NCBI RefSeq assembly: GCF_008831285.2
Contig: NC_045145.1
Coordinates: 22,008,802-22,072,801, forward strand
Origin: Nymphaea colorata
Taxonomy: Eukaryota > Streptophyta > Magnoliopsida > Nymphaeales > Nymphaeaceae
Reading direction: 5' to 3'
Length of the DNA stretch: 64,000 nucleotides
Both the position numbers and the translations under genes were made by a program. Of the stretch, positions 37,340-48,899 are shown piece after piece. Position 1 is the first letter of the stretch; each line of letters opens with the position of its first letter. The notes under the pieces were generated by a model. That model saw nothing but the letters and a program-made list of their open reading frames with translations, was not told the DNA's origin and searched no databases.

Positions 37340-37917
37340 TTCAAAGCTACGTTAATTTTTTATATATTGGTATCCTTTAAAGCATAGAAATTGAAATATT
37401 TTTTAAAATAATGTCCTTTCGCCTAAACATTCTTGCTCCGCCTGTGGCCAACTATGATAGATAAGCCAAATTTTGAACCCATCTATATCTTCATCCTACG
37501 TGGATTTGGTAAGGAAGCGAAGATGTTTCTAGTTAGCCCGTGACTTCATGAAAGCCGCCAAGCAGTTCGGAGTATATTGGTCTCTTCTTGTATCTTCTGT
37601 CTTTTCCTCTATGTTTTACATATTGACAAAAGGAGAGTTTTTTTTTTTTTTTTTTTTTAAAGCGAATATGGACAACAAATGGAGTTGATTACTTCCTTCC
37701 TCGGGGATTATGCTTTTTCCCTTCTCAGGGTTCTTACCTCATGGTTTATGATCTTCTCCTTTTTTGTGAAATACTTTTGGGCATTTCTCGTTTATAGGCT
37801 CAAACAAGGGCAGTTGGATTTTCTGATGCAGATCTTGATTTTGGTGGCAAATGCCAAAGATGCTCCAGGTTTACCTTTTCATTTTGCAGATATGGACACT
37901 TTATTTTTCCATGTCAT

Positions 37918-37984
<67 letters not shown>

Positions 37985-38085
37985 GAGAGAGAGAGAGAAA
38001 GAGATTGGAACGCATGTGAAGCCTAAAAGGAAAGCTACCCAAGTGAAAGAACAACTTGCATCTCTATGTAAAAGCAAAAGCGTGT
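37340..38085. mobile_element. Unit-specific insertion with poly(T) and (TA)n
   Basis: Compared with the unit 1 spacer, about 740 bp are added between sequences matching 26470 and 26505. It holds a 22-nt T run near 37637, a 60-nt (TA)n run and a short GA run. The open frame at 37679-38026 is partly dinucleotide-encoded and I do not regard it as a gene. The origin is unknown. Confidence 0.55.
37917..37979. repeat. (TA)n microsatellite
   Basis: An uninterrupted AT/TA run except for one G, followed by (GA)n. Confidence 0.9.
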
Positions 38086-39403
38086 AAAAAACCGACTTGC
38101 CAAATGCAAATGTTATTACATCTATGAGATTTACTTTAAACTAAATGTCAAGATGAATCTGTATCGGATTTGGATATTTGTTTAATACTAAGTTCGAATC
38201 CAACCGAATGTCATTTCTTCAATTTGATTAATATCCAATTTCTTAATCAAATGCTATTTTTTTTTTATATATCTGATTTTGTTGAAATACTAGTTCTGTC
38301 AAATTTTCAGTTCAAATCTAATACATTGACACCCCTAATTAAATAGGGCACAACAGCAACACCGCCGACCTTGACATTTCACAAGGCTTGGAGATATGGA
38401 ACAATGCACAGCCAATTTGTTTGATGGACTTTTATGCAGTTAATAGAGTTGCTTGAGTTTGGATGAATATCAGGTGTACTATTTTATCAAGCCAGCTAGG
38501 GTTGGTGTTGGACTTTATTGCAGGCATACAACCCAGTAAAAACAATGATTTTCATTCATATTTTAAGGAAAGGAAATCTGCATCGGACACTGTAGCTATC
38601 ACTCTAAACTTGTAAAGGTGAAAAAAAAAAAATGCTGGTAAGGTAAATATCATTGTTACCATTACAAGGTGGTAGAGCCAAAAGGTTCCCCTTGAAGGGC
38701 AGAACTTTCAAAAGAAAAACACAATGGTAAAGAGGCACCAACATGTAAATAGTCAAATGGCTAAGAGACACTAATATGCAAATAACAGCAACTGTTTTTG
38801 GGTTCTATTAAGTATAATAAAGTTTATTAAATGGCGTGCATTGTATTCGGAAGGGTTATAGCTGTACTGGTAAATATCACACCTGCACACACTCAATGTA
38901 CGTAGATCCTGGTCAAACAACTATCTGGGATAAACTAAACTGTTTAGTTAAGGATAACAATGATCAAATACTTATTTGATTGGTAAATAGGTTATTGTTA
39001 GATAGTTGTTTAAGTTGTTCAAGCAATTGATTATTAGGATATAGTCATTATATTAGAGTGTGGACACATTTACCGATGTTTTTCGGTCAACAAAAGTTTT
39101 TACCGAGCAAAACCATCTGTAAAATGTTTTCCCATGCTTGTGTCACTTCTACCAACGTCTCGGCAATAGGCTTATTTTTTTGTAGTATGCTCATCATTTA
39201 TTAGTGTCATTAGTTAACTTATGTGGTGCGTTGCGCAAACCAAAGTGGTGTGTGCCATGACACATATAGTGTCTGATTTAAGTAAGAAAAGATGCACCAT
39301 GATTCTTTTAGAGAGGCATTTGATTCTATCAATTTTTTGAAGTTGCTGAAATTTGCATGGAGTAACTTTAGATGCCATTGCTCACTTGGTTCTACATGCC
39401 CTC

Positions 39404-39410
39404 TATATAA
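39404..39410 (+). promoter_or_regulatory. TATA box of MMP gene 4
   Basis: TATATAA lies 60 bp before the chosen ATG. Initiation about 30 bp downstream would exclude the in-frame upstream ATGs at 39353 and 39416 from the transcript and so supports the start at 39464. Confidence 0.75.
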
Positions 39411-39463
39411 GAGCCATGTGTTTCTTTGTTGTATTTCCCCATGATCAAGTTCCTCCACCCAAA

Positions 39464-40396
39464 ATGGTTTCTACATTATCCTTTGTTGGAATCCTCATGC
39501 TTCTGGTTCAGACCAACTGTATGGAGTGGGCTTCTGGTCACAATGGCAACTTCCATTACCAGGCAAGGGCAGAATTCCTGCAACTTTCTGGCTATGGCAA
39601 AGGACAAAGCCATAAAGTGCTCCCCTCCCTGAAAAGATATCTTCAACATTTCGGCTATTTGGACACGGTTGACGACACAGGATTCTCTCTTGTTTTTGAT
39701 GAAGATCTAGAAGCTGCCGTGAAGAAATACCAAGCGTTCTTCAGCCTCAATGCTACTGGTATAGTCGACACAGCAACAATGCACCAACTAATGCGGCCGA
39801 GATGTGGCGTACCAGACATAATCAAACATCCTGCGCTGGCAAAATTCCACCGGATTAATGTCACCGGCAACTCGAGTTCATCACTATACGATATCGATAA
39901 CAGCCGTTGGCCACCATCAAGCAGGAGACTCTTGTATAATATCGAAGAGAACGAGCACATGCCATTTCCTATAGATGAGCTGAGGCCTGTCTTCCGTGAG
40001 GCATTCCAAACATGGGCTTTGTCCTCACCATTCGACTTCAGAGAGACTTCGACCGACAGAATCGCTCAGTTGCACATCGGATTCTACGGAGAGGGGCACT
40101 TAGATTGTCCTCTATTTGACGACTTGCTCGCGCACGCATCTTATCCACCACATGGGATGCTTCACATCAACGCAGATTATGAATGGGCGATCGACCTTGA
40201 GATCTTGCTTAGCACGGAAGATTCGTACGACGTTCAATCGGTCGCCCTTCATGAGATCGGCCATCTACTGGGGTTGGGTCACAGTACACTTCCAGAAGCA
40301 ATCATGTATCCTACCTTGGATTCTCAAACAAGGAAGGTGGAACTGGATGACGATGATATTGCAGGAATCGATGCTATGTATCCTCGGTCTAGCTGA
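39464..40396 (+). CDS. Matrix metalloproteinase (matrixin, M10A), intact copy 4
   Basis: 310 aa, single exon. A signal peptide (MVSTLSFVGILMLLVQTNC) is followed by a propeptide with a peptidoglycan-binding-like fold (VLPSLKRYLQHFGYL). The cysteine switch is Cys114 in RPRCGVPD. The catalytic domain has the zinc site His263, Glu264, His267, His273 in HEIGHLLGLGHS and the Met-turn in EAIMYP. There are glycosylation sequons in NATG and NVTG. Plant matrixins are secreted zinc endopeptidases of the apoplast, involved in growth, senescence and defence. This one ends MYPRSS, without the hydrophobic GPI tail seen in the Arabidopsis MMPs, so I expect a soluble enzyme. The start follows from the TATA spacing. 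It is convergent with MTP12 fragment 4, whose sequence begins about 290 bp downstream. Confidence 0.92.
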   Translation: MVSTLSFVGILMLLVQTNCMEWASGHNGNFHYQARAEFLQLSGYGKGQSHKVLPSLKRYLQHFGYLDTVDDTGFSLVFDEDLEAAVKKYQAFFSLNATGIVDTATMHQLMRPRCGVPDIIKHPALAKFHRINVTGNSSSSLYDIDNSRWPPSSRRLLYNIEENEHMPFPIDELRPVFREAFQTWALSSPFDFRETSTDRIAQLHIGFYGEGHLDCPLFDDLLAHASYPPHGMLHINADYEWAIDLEILLSTEDSYDVQSVALHEIGHLLGLGHSTLPEAIMYPTLDSQTRKVELDDDDIAGIDAMYPRSS

Positions 40397-40683
40397 TTAA
40401 TTCTTGGAATTAATTCTAACAAGGCTTTGAATCCTTAGGCATAGTGATTCTTATGGTTTTGACTGCGTTCTGCATCCTACTCTCCTTGCCACATTTTTGA
40501 GACAAATTGTCACCCTATATTTTTGTTTATCAATTTCTATTTTTGTTGGCTCCCTCTCTCCCACAACAAATTGAATTGTAACCTGCATGATGGAAGAATT
40601 AGGGATGTGAATGGATTAGATTCAAATCAGATATACCCCTAAACTATATGTGCTTTTTCGGATAATCAGATATTCGCCATGTT

Positions 40684-41841
40684 GACGTTGCAAATTTCCT
40701 CGTCATGTTTGTGAGATTTGTGAAGACTACGAGGATCATTTCTAGAACCACATGTGCTTTTAGTCTGAGACTGGTCATGTCTCCAGTTACTATGGTCATC
40801 ATGCTTGTGAGAGCAACCATGTTCATGTTCATGGGAATGATGCCCATGAGAATGTGAGCATGACCCAGCTCTACCATGAGCATGGTGATGCTCTTCTTGG
40901 AAAAAAATCAAGCCAACCAAGTTGACCACAAGGCCTCCAATAGACACCGACAACAAACTACCGGTGGAGATCTCCTGGGGATCAAGAATCCTCTCAAACG
41001 ACTCCACAACAATAAGAGCTCCAACAAATACAAGGAAAAGGGCATTGACATGACCAGAAAGAACTTCAAACCTACCACGCCCAAAATTGAACTGCGAATT
41101 TCCAGGCAACCGCGAAATATATGAAGCATAAAGCCCATGGCCAGGGCAGCACAATCGAACAACATATGACAAGCATCTGAGATAAGGCCTAGGCTATTAC
41201 TCATGAATCCCACAATAAACTCCACAAACATATAAAGAGTATTAATCAAAAGAAACAGAGCAATGTTTCTTGATTTCCTTTCACTCAGAATGTGGCGAAT
41301 GGGACTCATGGCCATCGAAAATAGAGACTCTGAGGAACCTGATCCCAATTCTGCACATTTCGACAGTTCGGGACCCAATTGATTAACTGCGACCCAGAGT
41401 GCAAGGCTAACTACCACGAAACTAAACAGAGAGAACTCAGAGAAGTAGAAGAGCTCCAAGACACAAGTACAGCCGAAGAGAACCAAAAGCTCCCTTTCAG
41501 AAATTCTCTGCGAAGACGAAGATCCAGCACCCCCTGAACGCTCTTAGCCATTCAATTCAGTCAGAATGACACCAAAAAATATTGAACAGAACAAAGGCCG
41601 AATCAGTCCTCCGAAACTAACGGCTTCCGAACCCCAATTCCCCTGCAACCAACTCACAAACGCCAACGGAGAGAGAAGAGTCGAGGCAAACCAGAGGGAA
41701 TATAACCGGGCAGCTTTCTTACCCAGGGACGATGCTGCGAAGAGAAAAGTAGAGAGAGGATGAGGGAGGAGGAAAGGGTGAGGAGGAAGGAGAAGGGGAG
41801 GAGAGACAGAGTTGGGGAGGAGTTGAGGAAGGGGTGGAGGG
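40684..41841 (-). pseudogene. MTP12 fragment 4, main part
   Basis: It begins at the shared junction (histidine loop) and runs through TMD4-TMD1 into the N-terminal region. A frameshift lies near ALAMGFMLH, and a deletion of about 380 bp joins sequence matching 24243 to sequence matching 24620. At 41842 it is interrupted by a copia element. The remainder continues at 48587. Confidence 0.92.
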
Positions 41842-42002
41842 TATTAGACGTTATGCAAATCTAGTCGATATAGGCAAGTTGAATCTTTCCAAAGATCTTA
41901 CCGTTGTAAAATCCCTCTTTTCTTTCCTTTTTCTGAGAATAAGATAACACTTGGACGTTATGATTAATCAAATTCCAGTTTTCTTCCATACATTGTTTAT
42001 CA
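41842..42002 (+). repeat. 5' LTR of the copia element (shortened)
   Basis: 161 bp. It lacks about 36-40 bp present in the 3' LTR, including the TATAAATATT stretch. It begins TATTAGACG rather than TG and ends TATCA. Confidence 0.9.
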
Positions 42003-43900
42003 TGGTATCAGAGAGCCTGGTCGAAGTCGACCAAGGCAAGCACGGGCAGCATCATCTTCATCTCCCGCAGGTGTTTCTTTGCAGCAGAACACTGCAGAAC
42101 CTTCTTCTCTGTTCAACAACAGTCCTGCACTCTTTTTTTTCTCCTACACCCACCACCACCTGCCAACTTCATAAATTCGCCGTTTTTTCCACCGACCATC
42201 TCTCACCGTGAGACTCTATAGGAACCATCGTTTTTCCGTTGGGCTTCCAACGGTCCAGTGCTCGACCGAATCCGACACCTGTGCTGGTCGGAATCACACT
42301 TTTTCCGGCAGCCTACCCCTGTGCGGTCCCCTGTTTTGGGCAAGAAGTCCCTGTTTTGGGCGAGAAGTTCCTTGCTTCAACTGACTCCGACTCTACTTGT
42401 CTCCTCGCTTAAGGGAAAGTGATCAGACTGCCTGACTGCCTGATCAGTGAAGAACTTTATGTGAATGCCCTTATTGCAGACCTAATGGACCAGATGCACA
42501 ATCCCACCAGTGATGGACGTTTTTCCCATGGTGGAGAGTAGCCTCAACATGGTATGATGAAGACAATCCATTTTATCTCAATCATTTTCGGATAATCCTG
42601 GTACTGTTCTTGCATTAATGGGTGAAAACTATGAAGTTTGGCGTTGGCTTTGCCAGCCAATGAACTTGGTTTTGTAGATGGTTTCATTCCTAAGCCAACG
42701 TCTCCTAAATCTCTTGTTGTTTCCTGGGAGCGATGCAACAATATGGTCTTGTCATGGGTGCTGAATTCTCTTCATAAAACCTTGTCGTCAACAGTGATTT
42801 ATGCTAACAACGCAGTCATGTTTGGACTGAACTTAAAACTCGTTTTTCTCAGTCCAATGCTCCTAGACTTTATCAGATACAACTACAGATTATTAACTGC
42901 AAACAATTGCAGTCTTCCATTAGTGTTTATTACACTCAGCTTAAATCTCTATGAGCTGAGTATGATTCATATGTTATTTTGCCTACATGTGATTGTGGTG
43001 CCATGCGACAAGTTAAGGATATATATGAACAACAACGTTTACTTGAATTTTTAATGGGGCTAAATGAAAGCTACAATGCTATTCGTAGCCAAATCCTCCT
43101 TGTGGAGCCAACACCTTCCATTCCACATGCTTATTCTTTACTTGTTCAAGAAGAGCGTCAACGAGATGTCCATATTTCTCTCCCATCCCAAAACATTTGT
43201 GCTGCAGCCATTCAATGACAAAATAATGAGAGGGACCTTAAGTTTAAAGGCAAATGACATATGCAATGTGAGCATTGTGGGAGAATGGGGCACACTAAGG
43301 CCCGATGTTATCACATTCATGGTTTTCCTAAGAGGGGCGTCTCTAATTCTAAAAGCCAGCAACTTAAGGTAAACTCTTCAACTTATGATGCTTTATTGCC
43401 AACTCATTCACCATCAAAACCTCGAACCGATGGCGTCAGCTTCACCCCAGATTTGTACTGCCAATTCATGGATTTATTAAACACACAAACTCCCAAGGTG
43501 AACATTGCAGGTATGATATCCCAACCTGTTGCTTGTTTTGTTTATTCACCAAGATGGATTATAGATACCGGAGACACCCATCACATGGCAAGTTTCGTTT
43601 CTATTCTCTCTTTTCCTATTCGAGTAGATTATAACCCTGTTAAAATGCCTAATGGATCAACAACACCTGTCACTCACACAGGACAGGTTTGGTTAAATCC
43701 ACTTCTCACGTTATCCAATGTTCTTTGTGTCCCAACCTTTTCCTTTAATCTTGTTTCAGTTCCTAAACTTGTAGCTGAAAATAACTGTGATGTTATTTTT
43801 AATGATTCTTGTTGCATTGTTCAGGACCGTCACTCGAAGAGGAAGATTGGGCGGGGTAAATTGGAGAATGGCCTATACGTTTTGGAGATTGAGAAGCTGC

Positions 43901-46900
43901 TAGGGATGTCAATGGATCGGATTCGGATCACCGATCCGAATCGTCTTTAAAAAATCGGATATGGTAACCAATTTAATATCCGAATAAGAAATCGGATCGG
44001 ATTCGGATTTAAGAATTAACATCCGAATGGCTGAACTCAACAAAATAGACATTTTTAAAAATATGAAAATTAATCGTAAATAAATATATTTAATACAAAA
44101 AAACAGCTAAACTCATAAAATTGTTTTATTTATCAAATTATCAATTATTTTATTTAATCAATCAATTTAATTATTTTGTATAATCATATAATAAGTCTAA
44201 AAGTCTTAGGTATTTGATATATAACACATAATTCACAAATTTAAAAACAAAAATCTTTAATTAGTAGGAAAATAACAAATTGTTTGATTTAACAAATTAT
44301 ATGATTTTATTAAATAATACAACAATTTTACGTAAAAAAAAAACAGCTATTGCAATGAAGCTAAGAGGATTAACCCAAGGAGTTAGTATCATGAAAGTTT
44401 GACATTATTGAACATATTTTTTACGGATGAAATGCAAATTTTTGTAATTAACACATCCTTTTGTAATTATTTGTCTAACTATTCAAACATATCATTTGTT
44501 AAAACATGCAACCTCATAAAAAAATTATTTAGTTGATAAACTAGTTGTTTTAGATAAATATTTAAAAAAAGATAACTGGTCAAAAAATGTACTTGAAAAT
44601 AATATAACACATCCTTTTCCTAACTTAAAGACATAGAAATCAAATATGACGAATTTTGAGTATGAAGAACTTATTGAGAAAATAGATAAGTTAACAGTTA
44701 AAACATCTTAAGCAACTCAGTCAAAATCAAGTAATAAATATTTGTTCATAAAAAAAATTATGAAAATGTAAAAGATCATAATAAAATTATTTATCCAAAG
44801 AACTTAGGAATAACACTCAACAATATTTTACAACTTGTTAAATTAAAATCACTTAAAAAAGATCAAAATAAATAAATAGGAACTAAGAAGTTTATTTGAA
44901 CACAAAAAATAAATATTAGAGTTAAAACTTTCATAAAAGATGAATACGATGTCACAAGACAAGATGATAAGTCAATTCCTTAATAAAAATTTCAGTACTA
45001 AACCATATAAAATCACATGAAGGAAGAAGTAATCTAACTTTTACTAAAATATTTATAGAAGAAAAAAATTATGGCTACCTTCCAATCAATATATTCTGAA
45101 ATTAAAGATAAGTTTTATATTTAAAAAAAAAAGAACTGAAAATTTTTAGTTTAGCGATATGATATTTGGATCCGAGTTTAGTTTAAGCCCACCCAAATCC
45201 AACCCACAACCCACAAAACCCAGCCCGCCCCTTTCGTTTGCCTTGAAAATGGCAAAATTGCAGTGCCGCTGCAGCAGGAAGAGAGTGAGAGGGAGAGAAC
45301 CAGAGACAGGAGATCGAGAAATAGAATGAAAGAGTGAGGAAGGGAGCACGAAAGACGGAGAGAGCACTAAGCAGGGCTGCAGGCAGCAGGAAGGAGGTCT
45401 GTAGAGAAGAGGAGAAAGAAGAATGTGAGGAAAAAGGACACAAGCAGACACAACGGTCCCCAATCACCAGAAGCGGAAGAAGAATATAGTAAAAAGCCCA
45501 TAAATCATAATCAAATTCTTCTCCTGTGATCCTTCACCTTGTTGGTCAGTATTTTTTTTCTCTGTTGTTTCGGGGATGATTCATTTCCGTCCGTCGATCT
45601 TTTTGCAGACCCTGCGGTGATTCAGCAGTTCAGCTATAAGAGGCCACCATGTATAAGCAGGTTTCCCTCTTGTTTTGATGCTTCATTCTTATTATCAACA
45701 AATTGTTTGTGAGGATGCTCATTGGTTTTAAGGTTTCAAGGCCAAAAGGTTTCTTGGTTAGGATTTAAATATGGATACTTTCATGAGTATATTATCTTGC
45801 TTGTTTGCACACTTTGTGTTTACACAGACTCAGCCATCATAGAGCTACAAAAAATACACTGCTTTTGTTGTTGGTCAAGGTAAATATTTAAAAAATAGAG
45901 TATTGTGATGAAGACTTTGTACAGTGTTCTGCTTACATTGGTTCTGCCTCAATTAGGTGATTACTGGTTGCAAATTTATGTGATTTTTTTCTGATTAGTA
46001 ACGTTTGAAACCTTTGCTTTAGCTTGCCTTTTCTCACTTGAAGAAAAACACGCTTTACGACTTTTCTCATTGTATTTCTTTCTTGTTGTGAAGTTTGATA
46101 GGGAACAAGTGGAGTGGGTGACGTTCAGAGTCTTATGTTAAGAGTCAATGCATTATTATTTTGGGCAATGGTTTTGAATAATGACACCTGATATAAACCA
46201 AATGAGCGACCTGATATAAACCAACTGAGCGCAATGATTGTATCCATATCATACACGACCTGCAATTGAGAAAGTTGTCCACCTTACTAGCAGTGATGGG
46301 AAAATACACAGCTAAACTTTTGTTTCATATCATAGTTTTGTTTTGAGAATTAAGGTTTTTGCTTCTTTCTCACTAATTACTTTCATTTGTATGTTATAAC
46401 AGTTCAAGTGTAAATGAGTCTTGAGTTCTTTCAAAGAGATTCCATCAAGTTTCTTTGACAACCTCAAGTGCCAGAAGACTCACTAAATTTAATGATTATG
46501 AAGTACAAGAATTGAGGCGTTGAAAGCTTTAGACTGTATAGTTTTTTGCAGATGCCTAGATATTTAATTGAAACTTATTAGGCAGTCTGGCGCGCCCTTT
46601 ATGCTTTGGGCGTTTTTTTGTTTTTTGTTTTTTTTAAAAAAACTCATTGGTAATTAACGTCCATGGAGGCTTGGATTAACGTTCTTGGAGGCTTGGTAAA
46701 AAAATACATGATACTTTGTTAGGCAGGCAGAATGTGCAGCTATTGTAGAGACAATGTCTTAGATATTGCCTAGAGCCTAGTGGGCCATTTCTTGAGGTGT
46801 GAGAAACAAGAAGTGGTGGAATGAATTTTTTTAGCAATTTAAAAGTTAGTTTTGGATGCCAAATTTGAAAGTCTTAAGATGAGAATAGGAACTTTACATA

Positions 46901-47250
46901 TAAAATTTGGATTCGGATTGAAATCGGATAATGAAATAAAAAGTCAGATTCGGATTGAAATCGGATATTGAAATAAAAAGTCGGATTCGGATTGAAATCA
47001 GATATTGAAATAAAAAGTCGGATTCGGATTTCAATCCGATTTCAGATTTTTGAAAGCAGATTCAGATTCGGAACTAGATTTTGATTTAAAAGTCGGATTC
47101 GGATCAGATTCGGATATGGTTTTAAAAATCAGATTCGGATATTTTTTAGATTTTTTTTCATCCGAATTCGAATCTGAAAATATGTATATCCGAAAAGTCG
47201 GATATGATAAAGAGTATATCCGATCCGAATCTGATTCGTTGACATCCCTA
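43901..47250. mobile_element. hAT-like non-autonomous element nested in copia
   Basis: The ends TAGGGATGTCAA and TTGACATCCCTA are perfect 12-bp inverted repeats, with further imperfect GGATTCGGAT inverted similarity inside. The flanks share AGCTGCT on both sides, or 6 of 8 bases if TA is counted in the element, so the duplication boundary is uncertain by one or two bases. It splits the copia frame between protease and integrase. The interior is very AT-rich (44000-45150), with a GA/CT-rich block near 45250-45480 and no transposase frame that I can recognise. Confidence 0.82.
46909..47019. repeat. Three 37-bp subterminal repeats
   Basis: Units start at 46909, 46946 and 46983, each beginning (A/G)GATTCGGATTGAAATC and ending AAAAAGTC. 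They lie near the right end of the hAT-like element, where transposase-binding repeats are expected. Confidence 0.85.
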
Positions 47251-48384
47251 GCTGCTGCCCATGTAACGCTTGATTCTTCAACCTTATGGCATTACCGTCT
47301 TGGTCATCCTTCATTCTCTAGATCCACATGGGTATATTTGATGCATTACAAGCATGAAACCTTTTTTGCAATTCAAAATTTTATCTCTATGGTGGAAAAT
47401 CAGTTTCACACAAGGATAAAAAAGATTCGTAGCGACAATGGAGCATAATTTTTTTCAAATAATATGACACAATTTTTGCAAAACAAGGGCATAGAAAGAC
47501 AACACTCTTGTGTCGGCACTCCACAACAAAATGGAGTTGTCGAACGAAAGCATAAGGATCTTCTCAACATAGCTCGCGCTCTTAGATTTCAAGCTAAACT
47601 TCCTTTAAAATTTTGGGGCGATTGTGTCTTAACTGCAGCATATTTGTTAAATCGTTTGCCTACAAAACCATTAAAGGACAAAACTCCTTTTAAAATTCTT
47701 CATGGCAATCGTCCAACTTATAATTATATTCGGACTTTCGGATGCTTATGTTATGCCTATAATATTTCAAAACGTCATAAATTTGATGCTCGTTCGTGAA
47801 AGTGTGTCCTCATTGGATATCCGTTTGGACAAAGTGCTTATAAACTTTACGATCTTGAAACACATGAAGTCTTTACAAGTCGTGATATTTCAACATTGTT
47901 ATTAAAGGATTTTGTGATTCAGACTGGGCGTGCCCAATGACAAGGAGATCAACTTCTGGATTTTCTATATTTATGGGAGACAACCCAATATCATGGAAGG
48001 TTAAGAAGCAATCTACCGTATCAAAATCTTCAGCAGAAGCAGAGTATAGAGCCATGGCTCTAGCCACTTGTGAAATGACTTGGATAAAATATATTCTTAA
48101 AGATTTTGGAATCATTCATGAGCAGCCTATGGAGTTACATTGTGACAATAATGCAGCCAAACATATCGCTGCAAACCCAGTGTTTCATGAAAGGACTGAG
48201 CATATAGAGATTGACTGTCATGTTGTTCGCGAAAAAATCCAAAGTAAAGAAATCTGCACCAAACACGTAAGCTCTGAAAATTAAGTTGCTGATATCTTTA
48301 CAAAGCTTTTAGGAAAGGAATCATTTTTCATGTTAAGAGGTATGTTGGCCTTAATTGACCCAGGAGCTCCAACTTGAAGGGGAG

Positions 48385-48581
48385 TATTAGACGTTATGCA
48401 AATCTAGTCGATACGGGCAAGTTGAATCTCTCCAAAGATCTCACCGTTGTAAAATCCCTCTTTTCTTTCCCTTTTCTCAGAATGAGATAACGCTTGGATG
48501 TTATGATCATTCTTGTATAAATATTGTAATTCGTAAACAATGTAATTAATCAAATTCCAGTCTTCCATACATTGTTTATCA
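48385..48581 (+). repeat. 3' LTR of the copia element
   Basis: 197 bp, TATTAGACG to TATCA. It has a TATA-like TATAAATATTG that is missing from the 5' LTR. Otherwise it is close to the 5' LTR. Confidence 0.92.
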
Positions 48582-48586
48582 GAGGG

Positions 48587-48890
48587 TGTAGAGGGAGAAG
48601 GTGGTGATGAAGAGAGGGGTGGTGGTGGCAGTGGCAGTGGCCGGTTGGCTGAAGCTGTGGCGACTGGAAGCGTGGGGGTTGGGGTCAGGAGAGGTGGGTA
48701 CGGTAAGTATGGCCGGGATTGATGGGCCGGGAGGGAGACTTTCAGAGATTTCAGGTGGCGGTGGTGGTGGCCGTAGATGGAACGGTGGTGTTCTCCCTCT
48801 CCCTCTACAGACTACAGTGTATCTGCGACCGCAGATGGGAGGTGGTGGTGGTGGTGGAAGGCGCGCTTCTGTAGCCGGGAAGCAAAAGTG
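48587..48890 (-). pseudogene. MTP12 fragment 4, remainder (N-terminal and 5' flank)
   Basis: It continues fragment 4 after the copia insertion: the low-complexity start of the protein and 5' flank. A small deletion has removed the ATG (the TTCATGG of the intact gene is missing). Confidence 0.85.
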
Positions 48891-48899
48891 ACTCGAAGT

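Larger units (their letters stand above)
36300..39350. other. Spacer of array unit 4
   Basis: This is the fullest version of the spacer besides unit 1. It includes the MITE at 36483-36940 and a unit-specific insertion at about 37340-38085. No supported gene. Confidence 0.75.
41842..48581 (+). mobile_element. Ty1/copia retrotransposon in MTP12 fragment 4 (defective)
   Basis: The target duplication GAGGG lies at 41837-41841 and 48582-48586. LTRs are at 41842-42002 and 48385-48581. A primer-binding site (TGGTATCAGAG, initiator-tRNA-Met type) starts at 42003 and a purine tract AAGGGGAG lies before the 3' LTR. Coding order on the plus strand: gag remnants with zinc knuckle CEHCGRMGHTKARC (43264), protease motif WIIDTGDTHHM, integrase (LWHYRLGHPS, then PQQNGVVERKH), then RNase H ([12 protein letters not shown]). 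Most of reverse transcriptase is missing between integrase and RNase H. Multiple stops make it inactive. It is split by an hAT-like element (43901-47250). Confidence 0.93.

Noticed and set aside
39353-39463. Longer N-terminus for MMP copy 4 (ATG at 39353 or 39416) and for copy 5 (50388)
   Set aside because: These ATGs lie before or within about 15 bp of the TATA box and would be outside the transcript; the later ATG also puts the signal peptide at the N-terminus.
45146-45467. Minus-strand frames in the hAT-like element
   Set aside because: Simple composition (Ser, Leu, Phe) from a GA/CT-rich block; no transposase motif.
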